Of a stretch of DNA of 64,000 nucleotides, positions 48,579 to 59,274 are shown one piece after another (within the stretch, counting starts at the first letter, position 1; every line of letters starts with the position of its first letter). Under the pieces are notes generated by a model. That model was not told where the DNA came from. It did not search any database and saw only the letters and a list, made by a program, of their open reading frames with translations. The position numbers were made by a program, and so were the translations under genes. The DNA lies in assembly GCA_029204225.1 (NCBI GenBank), contig CM055110.1, forward strand, positions 36,578,035-36,642,034, read 5' to 3'. Origin of the DNA: Diphasiastrum complanatum (taxonomy: Eukaryota > Streptophyta > Lycopodiopsida > Lycopodiales > Lycopodiaceae).

Positions 48579-49612
48579 AAAGTAACACTAACATGGGTAA
48601 GGTTAAGTGTTACCATGATTGTTATATATGAATAACATAACAACCTTGGCATAAGGACACTATATAAGAAAGATGTGATTAATACTTAGTAAGAGACGAC
48701 CAATGTTTATACTAGGTATTAGGGCAGATCCGTGCCATTCTAATCCTTTAGTAGAAACTACGACTCTTACGCATATCCATGTTGTCTAAGATCGTGTTAT
48801 TGGAGTCCTTACTGTTCAGCTTTATCACAAGGGTTTTATTTCAAGGTGAGTTAATTTGATTTGTATACAAGATTAGATGTGGTCTTATATTGTTTCTTTT
48901 TTTGAAAAATGAAGAAAAAGCGAGATTTGTGATATATCTTAAAGATGTACAAAACTAAACATACCATGCTTGCTGAATTTGCAAAGAGTTTGTTCAAGCT
49001 AGAAAAGTGTACCTGAATGGTTGTAGATGTGTCTTCTTGAGAGGCTGCCATTGTTGTTTTACGCGAAAGGGGTTTCTCTTTGTATCATAGAAAGCCAAAA
49101 GACACACTTTTTAGCACATAGCTGCTTATAAAGAGTTACAGAAAAAATGTCTATGAGATGTATTCAGAGCATGTTAGATAATTTGCTTTATAGAGACTCA
49201 GTTGGTACCATACCTTTTCATTGAGATAGCTAGTGTTTGGTTCAGATGTGAACCGAAATGTACAAAGAAGAGGCCGGAGTAGTATGATGAAGCTACATTA
49301 TAAGATATTAACAGTTTAGTAACATGAGATCAAAAGTATGCGAAGACAAATAAGAGAATCATTATAATACAAATCTTGAGCCTTAACGTATCCATCCATC
49401 CATTGCTAGATAGAAAAGGATACTTATATAAAAAGTATCAAAAATGATAGTTTGTTTTTGTTTACCATCACTGGTTGTTTATCACTGGGGACAATAAGCC
49501 ATTGATAGTCATAAGCTATTAGAGCATGAAAAGTAAATGCTACTACTATCCATTGCGGACAGTAGGATGTTCTATGTGAAGCATGTCAAGAAAGGTCATG
49601 TTGTCCATCGGG
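48579..49612. other. Unassigned interval left of the Ulp1-like gene
   Basis: No supported gene. On the minus strand an ATG at 49051 (MAASQEDTSTTIQ) ends at a CAG|GTACAC donor-like site, with a TATA-like ctttataag about 65 bp upstream, near 49120. This could be a first exon, but nothing downstream confirms it. Confidence 0.35.
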
Positions 49613-50580
49613 AAGTAGCCTATCCCCAAGAAGGCTGGATCTCGAAGGCCAGCTGTTTCCCTTCGTCCTAGAGTTATCCCGACCAAGAGATCCCATATCG
49701 TCCTGAACTCTGAGTCAGATGTTGGAGAATCTGACTCAGATCAAGAATCTTCACCCCTTCCTCCTCTTGTTATTTGTCCAGCTCTTCACCAAAAGTGTTG
49801 ATTACCCAAGAGGAGCTCGACAATGATAACAGAGAGATATGTAAATATTGCTTATACTTCTTTTTTTGCTCCTATACATAATCTTTTTGTAAGAATTCCA
49901 TATGATCCTGCCCAAGTTTATTTTGATTCTGACCATTATAATCAATACGAAGCCTACCTAGCTAATAAAATTGATCTTTTCGGCAATTTTTTTGATTATT
50001 TTCTTTCAGATACACGTAAAAGCTTTAGATTAGGTCCCAAATTTTGTGTCGAGCTGAAAGATAAAACCTCAGAATTTCAAATGTAATAGTAGAAGCCGGA
50101 GTATCTTTTTTGCAAAATAGTATTAGTTCCGATTTCCATGGTATAGTTTTTGTTGTTAGTCCATTTTTCATGGGAGCGATAAAGGCAAAAGAAGCCAATT
50201 TTGAGAAGGCTATATATTTTATCGAATGCAGTCTTGTGGCGAAATTTTATTTGATTCCATATGAAAATAAGTAAGGATTGCTCTTTTGTTTTTATTGCTT
50301 TAATCTAGATTGTTGCATACTTCATTGCTTTAATAAGTAAGAAATTCTTTCACAAATATGGATTTATCGATATTTTTATTTTGGTTGTTGCAGTCGGCAT
50401 TGGAGCCTGAACACTCTTTTTGTAAAGATAAATAAGGAGGGAGTATCAAATTTTCTATGTATAAAATTAAACTCAGCTGCAAATACACATAGAGAATTTG
50501 ATTCTCTACTTCATGATGCCGTTCAAGAAATACAGACAACAGTAACTTCAATTGAAGAGATAACCATTAGATCTCTCAAG
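49613..50580 (+). pseudogene. Ulp1/C48-like SUMO-protease gene fragment with intron
   Basis: Plus strand. A basic, Ser/Asp-rich segment (SESDVGESDSDQESSPLPP) is followed by an open block, RIPYDPAQVYFDSDHYNQYE to GPKFCVELKDKTSEF. After a one-base shift near 50085 comes NVIVEAGVSFLQNSISSDFH, GIVFVVSPFFMGAIK and FYLIPYEN. A GT-AG intron (50271-50393) then joins to NRHWSLNTLFVKINKEG and HREFDSLLHDAVQEIQ, ending at a second donor (50581). The layout (ND.I..G..FL, HGIVFVVSPFF, IPYENxRHW) fits the C48 cysteine-protease fold, with the catalytic His in RHW. The Asp expected in the next strand is not obvious and no QxxxxDCG cysteine box was found, so it is likely inactive. Such domains are encoded by host SUMO proteases and by plant MULE and CACTA-type transposons. 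Confidence 0.6.
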
Positions 50581-50869
50581 GTATATTCAATTTATCTCTG
50601 ATATGCATGTATTCCTTTTTTAATTCAAATGATAGTTGCACTGCGTTTCTGAAACGCGTTTCTGAACGCGTTTCGAAATATGAAATTTTTTTTCAGAAAC
50701 ATTTTTTTTTTTTGGGTTTTTTTTTGTGCAATATGGGTATCAGGTGAAAGCTACTATGCTACAGCTCCTATGAATATGGTTACAAACAATTGTAACTAGG
50801 ACTCTTGAAAAATACCTATAATAATAACTATAGTTACAATGTCTACTCATCAATATCAGCTACACATTC

Positions 50870-53018
50870 ATCAGATAGTTTGGACATGTACTCCTTGATA
50901 TTGATTTCTCCACAATATAGCCATGTGTTTTAACTATTTTTTTTGCTTTTGATTTCCATGCAAAAATAACTGCATCCACTTCTATATCTCGTGGTCAGTC
51001 ATTGTTTGGAAACCATTCGTTTAGTAGCCAATTGTTGTTGATCGGTCTTCTATTTCCACGGCATCGGTTTGATTTAGGTTCATACCACAATGCTTTGAAA
51101 ATTGTAACCAGACCTTTGGCATCATTCTTCACTTCAACAACCTTTGCAATCCAAATAGGAGCTCCTTATACAACATCCTAATCTGGAGGCTAAATTGCAA
51201 CAAATTTGTCTAGGACAACCTCTCTTCTAGGTGTGAATTCAGATAGAGGAGCATCACCTTTTCGCTCACAAAATTTTCGGGGTAACAACTCTGCATCCAT
51301 TTGTACGTCATTATTGAAAGCTAATGCACTTGGCTCAAAAGTGCTTGGCAAACATTGTGGCCAAATAGCTTCTTGGCTATGCAGTGACGCTAACAAGTTC
51401 TCTTTTTTGGTAGAATAATCAAGAAGTTTTGTGTTTTCAACCGTGCATGCAGCATTGTGGTCACTGTATTTCGGAAAATTTAGACTCATATGCTGCAAGT
51501 AATCAATGAAGGACCTTTAACTTCCAAGTCCTTTGTGGGCTAAGAAGATTGGTTCATCTTTTGATGGTACACATTGCAAGAGTTTGAAAGGTTCACTCCA
51601 TGAGTTGTCTCCATCATTAGAATAGTACTTCCATTGGTTGGCTCACCATTCAACCTTTGGAAATGAAAGTAATGAGGATTGGTGTGACCTTCCAAGCCAT
51701 CCTTTCCACGAATAATATGTGGATCTATGAATTCTCTCTAATACACCATTCATTCCAGTAATTCTACTTGAGTTGTTTCGGTATGGCTGCCACCTATCTT
51801 TTGACCAATTCGTGCTAGCATATCTGGCATTGTAAGAACTGAATTGGATTTCAATGTTTTGGAGATGAGACTGAAAACCTGGTCAATGTCTTCATGTGTG
51901 TGGCTAACCATTAAAAATCCCATTTCCACTTTTTGGAAGATGTTATGCACCACTAACAAAGAACAAAGACCAAAGATAATTTATTCTTATTCTCCCTCCA
52001 ACAATTGTCAGCTTGGATACGCAAGATCGGAGGCAAGATACCACGTGATGCATGCACATTTCTTATTGCTCGCATTATTGATGTGGCAACTTGGTTGCTA
52101 TCATGAGAATGCAAGGTATGAATCCAAATATCATAGAGCAATTTGAATCCATGAACTAGCACCCCACAAACATGCATTTTTAAAAAATGACTACCCTCCA
52201 ATATGGGAGGAGTCCTTTTGAAATGGGATAATGTTGTTGTACTTTGATCCAATCCGTCAATGATGAGACACAGAGATTGCTCAAGATGTGATCTTTATTC
52301 CTGTTTCCAATATGTATACAACTTTCTTGAATCAAAAACATGTTGCAGATGATGCGTCGCATTGCAATATAACGATTACGCACCTTGGTGTCAGGAGTTG
52401 CTCTTTTGCATTTTTGAGGTCATCACATGTTTTGCATTTCAACATTCTTTGCTTTGTCGGAGTCTTCACATGTCCAAATTCTCGTCCCCACATCCGATAA
52501 AGTGTTGTTTTGGAAACTATAGATGTACAAGATTCTGTAAGTCGTGTGTTTATGGTCTTGAATGTATTATCTTTACGCATACCGAGGGAAAGATGATGTT
52601 CGCATAGAACAACACCATCTTTTGATACATGTTGTAGATGCGATTGAGGAAATGCATGCTTTTCTAACATCCCACGCATTATGGCCAACCCATTTGATGA
52701 ATGTTCACGTTCTTTAAAAGTTCTCGTATTTTCATAAAATTTGTATATAATGTTGTAACGTGCCTCAGCAATTATTTGCCAGAAAAATTCCATGGGAGAT
52801 TCCACACCCAATTTGGTGTCTTGTAGCCAAAGATATGAGCATCTGAAGTTTTGCAATTTTGTGAGCAAAATTGACAAAATTTCTAATTGTTCTGATTGCA
52901 TGCATGACAATTTCCTATTTTGAAGTATTGTGCTTGCATGGAATATTTGCATGTGGTTTCTCTGAGTGATTCTAACATGTATGAGAGTGTTAGATCTATT
53001 TTGAGTGATCATACGCAT
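50870..53018 (-). pseudogene. DUF7869-like putative transposon protein, frameshifted
   Basis: Minus strand, at least five frame changes. N-terminal part (52332-53018): GMRKDNTFKTINTRLTESCT, SKTTLYRMWGREFGHVKTP and a Cys pair CKTCDDLKNAKEQL. Then LCLIIDGLDQSTTTLSHF (52230-52275), HVCGVLVHGFKLLYDIW, RIQADNCWRENKNK (about 51980-52025) and VEMGFLMVSHTHEDIDQVFS (about 51870-51930). C-terminal part: YYSNDGDNSWSEPFKLLQC, and 51190-51498 followed by GAPIWIAKVVEVKNDAKGLV to about 50870. The three acidic blocks DG.DQ, DNC..ENKN and THEDID are what I recall as the hallmark of a eukaryotic family of unknown function (DUF7869), plausibly an RNase H-fold transposase. It points toward the Ulp1-like gene. 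Confidence 0.6.
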
Positions 53019-53442
53019 GTACTCTGATAGGTAGATACAAAAATGGATTTTATAGCTAACAATTTCCGTAGAACTGAATTTTACGTAAAATTTCGTAAAT
53101 TAAAAAATCAGTTTAATGTCACATGTCTTGCATGCCTGATGGAAATTAATAAAGTAAATTCAAAAATCAAACAGTGAATCGAATTTTTGATTTCGATTGC
53201 TTAATAGCTGACTGTGATTTTTTATGAATTTTTAGAAAACGTAAATTTAAAAAATATTAAAAGTGCAAAAGCTCGAAATTTTTATTTTTTTTCAGTTTCT
53301 TGTAATATCTATGAAATTGACTAAACATAGTGAATTGACCATACTGGACTCAATTTCAGTCAGTTTTTCGGTCAACAATACTTCATTATGAGTTAATCAA
53401 ATATTAACTAAATTTAGTAATTTCCAGGATAAATATATCGAG
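53019..53442. other. AT-rich interval before Gypsy-P gag
   Basis: Very AT-rich, with ttttacgtaaaatttcgtaaa-type short palindromes. It could be Gypsy-P leader plus an edge of the neighbouring unit. No 5' LTR or primer site for Gypsy-P is visible. Confidence 0.4.
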
Positions 53443-54460
53443 ATGGCCGAAGAAACTTCAAATCAGGTTGCAAATCCAGGTGCACCATCTTATATGGTGA
53501 TTTGTCAATAGCTGAGTACGACAATAAATGACATGAATAATCGTAATCAGATGAGAGATCAACAAATGGAGGTTCTTTTGAATCAAGTCAAATTGATGTC
53601 TTCACCCAATCTCGGTTTTCAACCGGAGATTTATTCGGGCAAGAGAAGAAGGAGAAAAAACCTGAGGTCGTCGAGGGGCCAGGTGGAGTAGTTACTTCAA
53701 TCTGCACAGTGTCCTTGATGAGAAGAAAATTGAAAGTGGCGTGCTATTCTTGCGCGACAAAGTGTCATCGTGGTGGTGAGATTTACCGGTGAAGCCAACT
53801 ACTTGGGATGCGTTTGCGGAAGTTTTCAAGAAAGCTTTCGTAGTTGCTGATGACATGGACTACTACCTAAAGTTTGTGAACTGCAAGATGGGTACAAAAA
53901 GTTTAGACTCTTGTATCCAAGAATTCATGGACCTATAGAATAGGGTTCCATCATTCGATGCAAAGTTGGCATTATGGCAGTTTGTCCTAGGTTTGCCAGT
54001 CAACTATCAGAACGAATGCAGACAAAATGTGCTTCAAAGCCTCGAGGATGCGTTTAGGATTGCAAAAGCGTATGATTCCACAGTAGTGGCATCCAGGAAG
54101 CAATTTGCGCAAATTCCAACCACTTTGAAAACCAAGAAGGGTAAGAAACGCGGTCCAGACTAAGCAAAATATTTTGACGCATTAGATCAAGCAGCATCGG
54201 AACCCAGGAAGCCGAAGAGAAAGAGATTTAAAAAATCTATGTCCCGGAAAAAGGCTAAAAGAGAGAACTTATGTTTTGTCTGTAAGAAGCCTGGACATAT
54301 GATGAAATTTTGTCCAGAAAGGAAGAAAGGGTCTGCTCACATGATAGAAATCCCAGGAGGCAATGGGAAGACTTTGGAAATTAAAGCTCAAGAAGTGAGT
54401 ATTTTATTGGATAGTGGTTCCACTCATAATTTTATTAATTCTTGTCTTGTGTAGAAACTC
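53443..54460 (+). pseudogene. Gypsy-P gag
   Basis: ATG at 53443 (MAEETSNQVANPGAPSYMV) followed soon by stops. Capsid pieces resume in another frame: TWDAFAEVFKKAFVVADDM, LALWQFVLGLPVNYQNECRQ. Then comes a basic region and a complete zinc knuckle, CFVCKKPGHMMKFC, at 54271-54312. At least five stops or shifts. The knuckle frame runs on into the protease, as in gypsy gag-pol. Confidence 0.87.
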
Positions 54461-55924
54461 AGCTTGGAAACTAAAGCCAGCAATCATAGATACAAAGTTT
54501 ATCTAGGTTCAGGAGCAGAGTTGGAGACTTGGAACATAAAAGTCCCAAAGCTCCCAGTTTTGGTGCAAGGACAAACAAAATTAGTTAATTTTCATATTTT
54601 AGACCTATCTCGTACTAGTTTAATTTTAGGTTATGAATGATTATTCAGTAAATCACCTTCTCTGTTGATTGATTTTGAGAAGCATGTTCTCACTTTCAAA
54701 GAGAGTGATAAGGTAGTTACATTATTTGGCAGTAATTTTGTATGTCCATTGGATCAAATTTCTACAGTTAATAAAATGGAAGCATTGGATTATTCTGAGT
54801 ATGAAGTTTTTTCAATTTATGCTATTCCAGTTGTGGATATTCCTGAAATGAATCTAAATGGTTGTGAATTCTCAGCAATTTTTAACTTAGTAAATTTAGA
54901 TCATGAACAACCAGTGAAAGAACAGATCATAAATGAATTTAGGGATGTCTTTCCATCTGAATTACCTCATGGTTTACCACCATCTAGGTCAGTAGACCAC
55001 AGGATTGAGTTAATTCCAGGAAGTCAACCTGTCTCTAGACAACCATATAGGTTTTCTCAGAAAGAGGAGACAGAGATTTCAAATCTAATAGAAAACTATC
55101 TAAGGATGAGACATATACAACCTAGTAAATCACCATGGGGTGCTCTTGTTCTTCTTAAAGTGAAGAAAGATGGAGGATTCCGGATGTGTGTGGATTACAA
55201 GGGCCTTAATAAAGTGACTATAAAGAATAAATATCCATTACCCAGGATGGATGACCTTGTACATTGCTTGGGTGGATCACGATATTTCACCAAGATATAT
55301 CTCAAGATAGGGTACCATCAAATAAGAATTAAGTCAGAAGATGTCCAAAAGACAAGATTTTGTTTAGATTTGGTCATTATGAATTTCTAGTGTTGTCATT
55401 TGTATTAAGCAATGCTCCAGCAACGTTCCAGCAAATGATGAACGATTCGTTTTGTCCATATTTGGAGAAGTTTGTGGTAGTATTCTTAGACGATATTCTC
55501 GTTTACAGTAAATCCTTGATGGAACACATAGAACACTTAAAAATCATCTTGATGGAGCTCCATTAGGAGTTACTCTACGATGAGAGTCCAAGTGTGAATT
55601 CTTTAAGCAAGAGTTGCTTTATCTCAGTCATAAGATCACAATAAATGGGATCAAGATTGACGAAGATAAAATCAAGATTGTGATTGAGTGGCCAATTTCG
55701 AAAACTGTGAGGTAGGTAAAGTCTTTTTAGGCTTTACACTTTTCTTCAAGAGATTTATTGAGGATTATGCTAAGTTAACAGCACCGCTTAATAATCTGAC
55801 AAAAGGAATTGTTAATAAAAAGAAAAAGAGGAATCAACCTAGTCTGCTTGTTGTTTGGAACAAGGAATTGAATTAGTGTTTTGAGAAACTTAAAACAATG
55901 ATTGTTTCAGCTCCCGTGTTACAA
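54380..55924 (+). pseudogene. Gypsy-P protease and RT
   Basis: Protease SILLDSGSTHNFINS. A TAG at 54453-54455 and a later stop near 54640 precede the RT frame (54665-55390): [60 protein letters not shown]. Motif A reads [13 protein letters not shown], with Tyr in place of the catalytic Asp. A frameshift near 55370 leads to LSNAPATFQQMM and VVFLDDILVYSKS (catalytic FLDD intact). After a stop at 55564 the RT thumb continues in broken frames to about 55924, where the sequence jumps to integrase. Confidence 0.92.
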
Positions 55925-56978
55925 AAGCATATCTATGGATTTTGTAGTTAGACTTCCAAAGACCCAATGACAAAATGATTTTATTTGGGTTGTAGTGGAT
56001 CGGTTAACTAAGTTAGCTACATTCATACCAGTCAAGTCAACTATAAAGGCTTCTGATTTAGCCTAGATTTTTCTTGAAAGATTATTTCGGTTGTATGGTC
56101 TGCCAAGTGACATTGTTAGTGATAGAGATCCTAAGTTCACAAATCACTTTTGGTCAGCAGTATTCCATAAACTGGAAGCTTCTTTGAGTTTGAGTTCTTT
56201 TGATCATCCTGAATCAGATGGCCAGACAGAAAGGACTAAACAAACTATGGAAGATATATTGAGGACGTATGTTTCTCACAGGCAATCTCATTGGGAAGAT
56301 TATCTCCCACTGGTTGAGTTTGCATATAATAGTAGAAAACATTCTGCTACAGGTTACAGTCCTTTTATGCTTATGTACGGTTTTCAACCTAGATCTCCAG
56401 TAAATGTTGAGATGAAGTTTGTTAAGATCTAGAAGGTTGCTGATTTTTTGCATGCTATGCAAGAGATGTTGCAAGTGGCTAAGGATAGTATCCGTAGTGC
56501 TCAGGATAGATCTAAACACTATACCGATCTTAAGAGATCTCCAAGAGATTTTAAAGCTGATGACTGGGTATATCTTAGGATTTTGAAAGATTCTAAGACG
56601 TTATGTACATGGAAGCATTATAAGATGTCTACCCGTTATTGTGGACCTTTCATGATTGTATGTAGAATTGGTTCTTTGGCGTATGAACTTGATCTTCAAG
56701 GAAAATCGACTGCACACCCAATGTTTCATGTAAGTCATTTTAAACTAAGTTTACATGATTATGATACAGTTGGATCAGATGAGGATTTATCCCATTTGGA
56801 AGATTTGTCGCTTAGTGTACCTTTCAAACCTGAGAAAGTGCTCAGAACCAGAGATAAACAACTGAAAAATTGTTCTATCTCTGAGTGCTTAATTCTGTGG
56901 AAGGGTCATACTGAGGATGATGATTCGTGGGAGAGAGTTGATAGAATGAAGAGGAATTTCTTGAATTTTAGTTTCTAA
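55925..56978 (+). pseudogene. Gypsy-P integrase and chromodomain; RNase H missing
   Basis: Starts abruptly with SMDFVVRLPKT, inside the integrase core. The RNase H domain and the HHCC zinc region are absent, an internal deletion. Core: RLYGLPSDIVSDRDPKFTNH, then DHPESDGQTERTKQTMEDIL (the family usually has HPQTDGQTER). Then VEFAYNSRKHSATGYSPFML and SPRDFKADDWVYLRILKDSK. HPMFHVSHFKL leads to a chromodomain-like end, LILWKGHTEDDDSWERVDRM, with TAA at 56976-56978. A stop lies near 56430. The chromodomain marks the chromovirus branch, where it can direct insertion toward chromatin marks. Confidence 0.92.
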
Positions 56979-56990
56979 GTATAGAGACAG

Positions 56991-57006
56991 TTTAAGGAGG
57001 GAAGAA
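56991..57006 (+). other. Gypsy-P polypurine tract
   Basis: Purine run aaggagggaagaa directly before the LTR. Confidence 0.8.
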
Positions 57007-57529
57007 TGTTATGTCCATGACCAGTACATAGGATACAATATACTCCTAGTCTTGGATACACGGTACTCCAGTGGAACAAGCTATTAGTTATGCCACGTCA
57101 TACTGGACGTGACCCGAAAGTAACTAATATCCTTGTGAGGCCCAGAACACACTAAGTGGAGTTTAGACAAGGTAATGAGACAATGTATGCATGTGTAGAG
57201 TTATCAATAGCAATTCTATGAATAGTTGGTCCATGCATAGGACTCTATTCTAGGTGAATCTATGTATAGGGAACATAGGGCTATGCATGGCTATGTGCCC
57301 AAGATGCATTAGGCTCTATATAAGAGGACCAAACTCGCCCTACTCCTCATCATGGTTCTTGATTCATTGCCAGGCTTTTACTCTACATTCATGCTTCTTG
57401 TTCCTTGGCTTGGGGGTGAGGCTTCTAGAGATTGATTGGATGCTTCTACTTGGTTGGGTGGTTTCTCCATAGTGTGTTATGCTTTTGTGTTTAGGATTTG
57501 TAAGCAGGATCTATGGAGCTTCCCTTATA
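57007..57529 (+). repeat. Gypsy-P 3' LTR
   Basis: TGTTATGTCC...CCCTTATA. TATA-like ctatataaga at 57315-57324. It matches the complete inverted copy at 30863-31382 and the partial inverted copy at 58388-58807. Confidence 0.88.
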
Positions 57530-57863
57530 ATGTAAGAGAGGAAAGAACTCTTCACTGGTGTTGTAGAAAACAAGTGTCGAAAAAGCATGATCTGATAGTG
57601 TCTAGCTGAGTAGCATCTTGGTAAGTATGAGTGGGAGAGGGAAACTAATTTCCCTCCAATTTAGGATTTAGAATTTAAAAAGACTTATAGAGTGTTTTTT
57701 TATGAATTTTAAGCGGGGAAACCCACTTAAGAGCAAAATTTTATCTTATGCAAGTGTAGAATGTTTAAAAGGACCTTATATGTTTGGAGAAGCGGTATGT
57801 TTGTCGTTGTCCACCTGTTCGGTAGCGAAGCAGGGTAAAACTGAACGAAGGAGCATCCATGAG

Positions 57864-57961
<98 letters not shown>

Positions 57962-58093
57962 GAGCGCCTCTTCCCACGTGTGCACAACTATATATAGCAG
58001 ATTCATGCCTCATTTGAACTTCGGTTTCTCTCCAAGAACTTTGTAGACCTAAAACCCTATCAACAATATAAATAGATTCAATGCATCTAACAT
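57530..58093. other. Interval with GA microsatellite
   Basis: No gene recognised. A TATA-like ctatatatag lies at about 57988, 34 bp beyond the (GA)n run at 57867-57954. It could be the LTR of the Copia fragment to the right, but no second copy is present to prove it. Confidence 0.4.
57867..57954. repeat. (GA)44 microsatellite
   Basis: Pure GA run. Overlapping Ser-Leu and Arg-Glu repeat ORFs on both strands are artefacts. Confidence 0.97.
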
Positions 58094-58103
58094 TCAAATT
58101 TGA

Positions 58104-58387
58104 ATGTGTCGAACTTTGATCTTCCTACCTGTCTGATTTTCGACCAATGCTTTGAAGCTCTTGAAATTATCAAATGCATCTGATCTCTTCTTCAAGAAGT
58201 AGACCCATGCCTTACGTGACATATCATCAATAAAGGTCATGAAATAGAAGGCTTTACCTAAGGACATGGTCCTCATAGGCCCGCATAAATATGTGTGGAT
58301 CAAATCCAAGATGTTCTTTGCCCTTGCAACACCACCTTTATTGAACTTCTCTCGATGTTACTTCCTATATACACATGATTCGCACAT
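58104..58387 (-). pseudogene. Copia-A-family integrase fragment
   Basis: Minus strand: KFNKGGVARAKNILDLIHTY, CGPMRTMSLGKAFYFMTFID, RKAWVYFLKKRSDAFDNFKS. Same family as 3480-3750 in Copia-A, about 280 bp of pre-integrase and integrase core only. Confidence 0.87.
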
Positions 58388-58807
58388 CTAGAAGCCTCAC
58401 CCCCAGGCCAAGGAACAAGAAGCATGAATGTAGAGTGAGATCCTGGCAATGAATCAAGAACCATGATGAGGAGTAGGGTGAGTTTGGTCCTCTTATATAG
58501 AGCCTAATGCATCCTGGGCACATAGCCATGATAGCCCTATGTTTCCTATACATAGATTCACCTCGAATAGAGTCCTATGAACGGACCAACTATTCACAAA
58601 ATTGTTATTGATAACTCTGCACATGCATACATTGTCTCATTACCTTGTCTAAAATCCACTTAGTGTGTTCTGGGCCTCACAAGGATATTAGTTACTTCGG
58701 GTCACGTTCAGTATGACGTGGCATAACTAACAGCTTGTTTCACTGGAGTCCCATGTATCCAAAACTAGGAGTATACTGTATCCTATGCACTGGTCATGGA
58801 CATAACA
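58388..58807 (-). repeat. Inverted partial gypsy LTR
   Basis: Minus-strand copy of the first ~420 bp of the Gypsy-P LTR, starting TGTTATGTCCATGACCAGT at 58807 and cut at ctagaagcc (58388). Confidence 0.87.
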
Positions 58808-59274
58808 TACATTGTGAAAGTGCTTCCTACCAGTTCACAGATCAACAAAATACTATCGTACAGTAAGCATTTTTCTCTCTTTTGCATTGCTTTCTTAGCG
58901 CGCTACTCTCACAATGATGGGTCTTTGATAGCCTTTAGCTATTGATTATGCTTGTTCATCACACAAAAGTATGAAGGAGTTTTCTTATGCTTTGAAGTAT
59001 GGAAGTCCAGGGATGGACAACACTGGCTTTATGTAAACACGTCTATCATGCCTCACTAGGCAGCAATGGACAATATTTCTCTTTTCGCAACCCTTCATAA
59101 TATCCAAAAGGGTCAGTGACAGCCGCATGGTCTGATGGCCACCTTTCCAACTGTAAAAATGCTCTTTTATGCTTTGATAAACAACGATGGAGGGTGTCCT
59201 TCACATACTTGTATGTTGGTTACTTTTTAGTATAAAGGATGGCTGTTGTCCAGTGATGGGCAGTTGGCTCTCTA
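58808..59274. other. Downstream flank of the H3-like gene
   Basis: No coding or repeat signal recognised. No AATAAA signal on the minus strand. A short cttttatgctttgata motif recurs twice. Confidence 0.4.

Noticed and set aside
48850-49051. First exon on the minus strand (MAASQEDTSTTIQ) with TATA and donor
   Set aside because: No continuing exon could be found, so not called as a gene.
49823-50270. dUTPase-like reading of the SSDFHGIVFVV segment
   Set aside because: After joining across the intron the order of motifs and the RHW box fit a C48 protease much better.
57702-58097. Overlapping Arg-Glu and Ser-Leu ORFs
   Set aside because: Translation of the (GA)n run in every frame, no other support.
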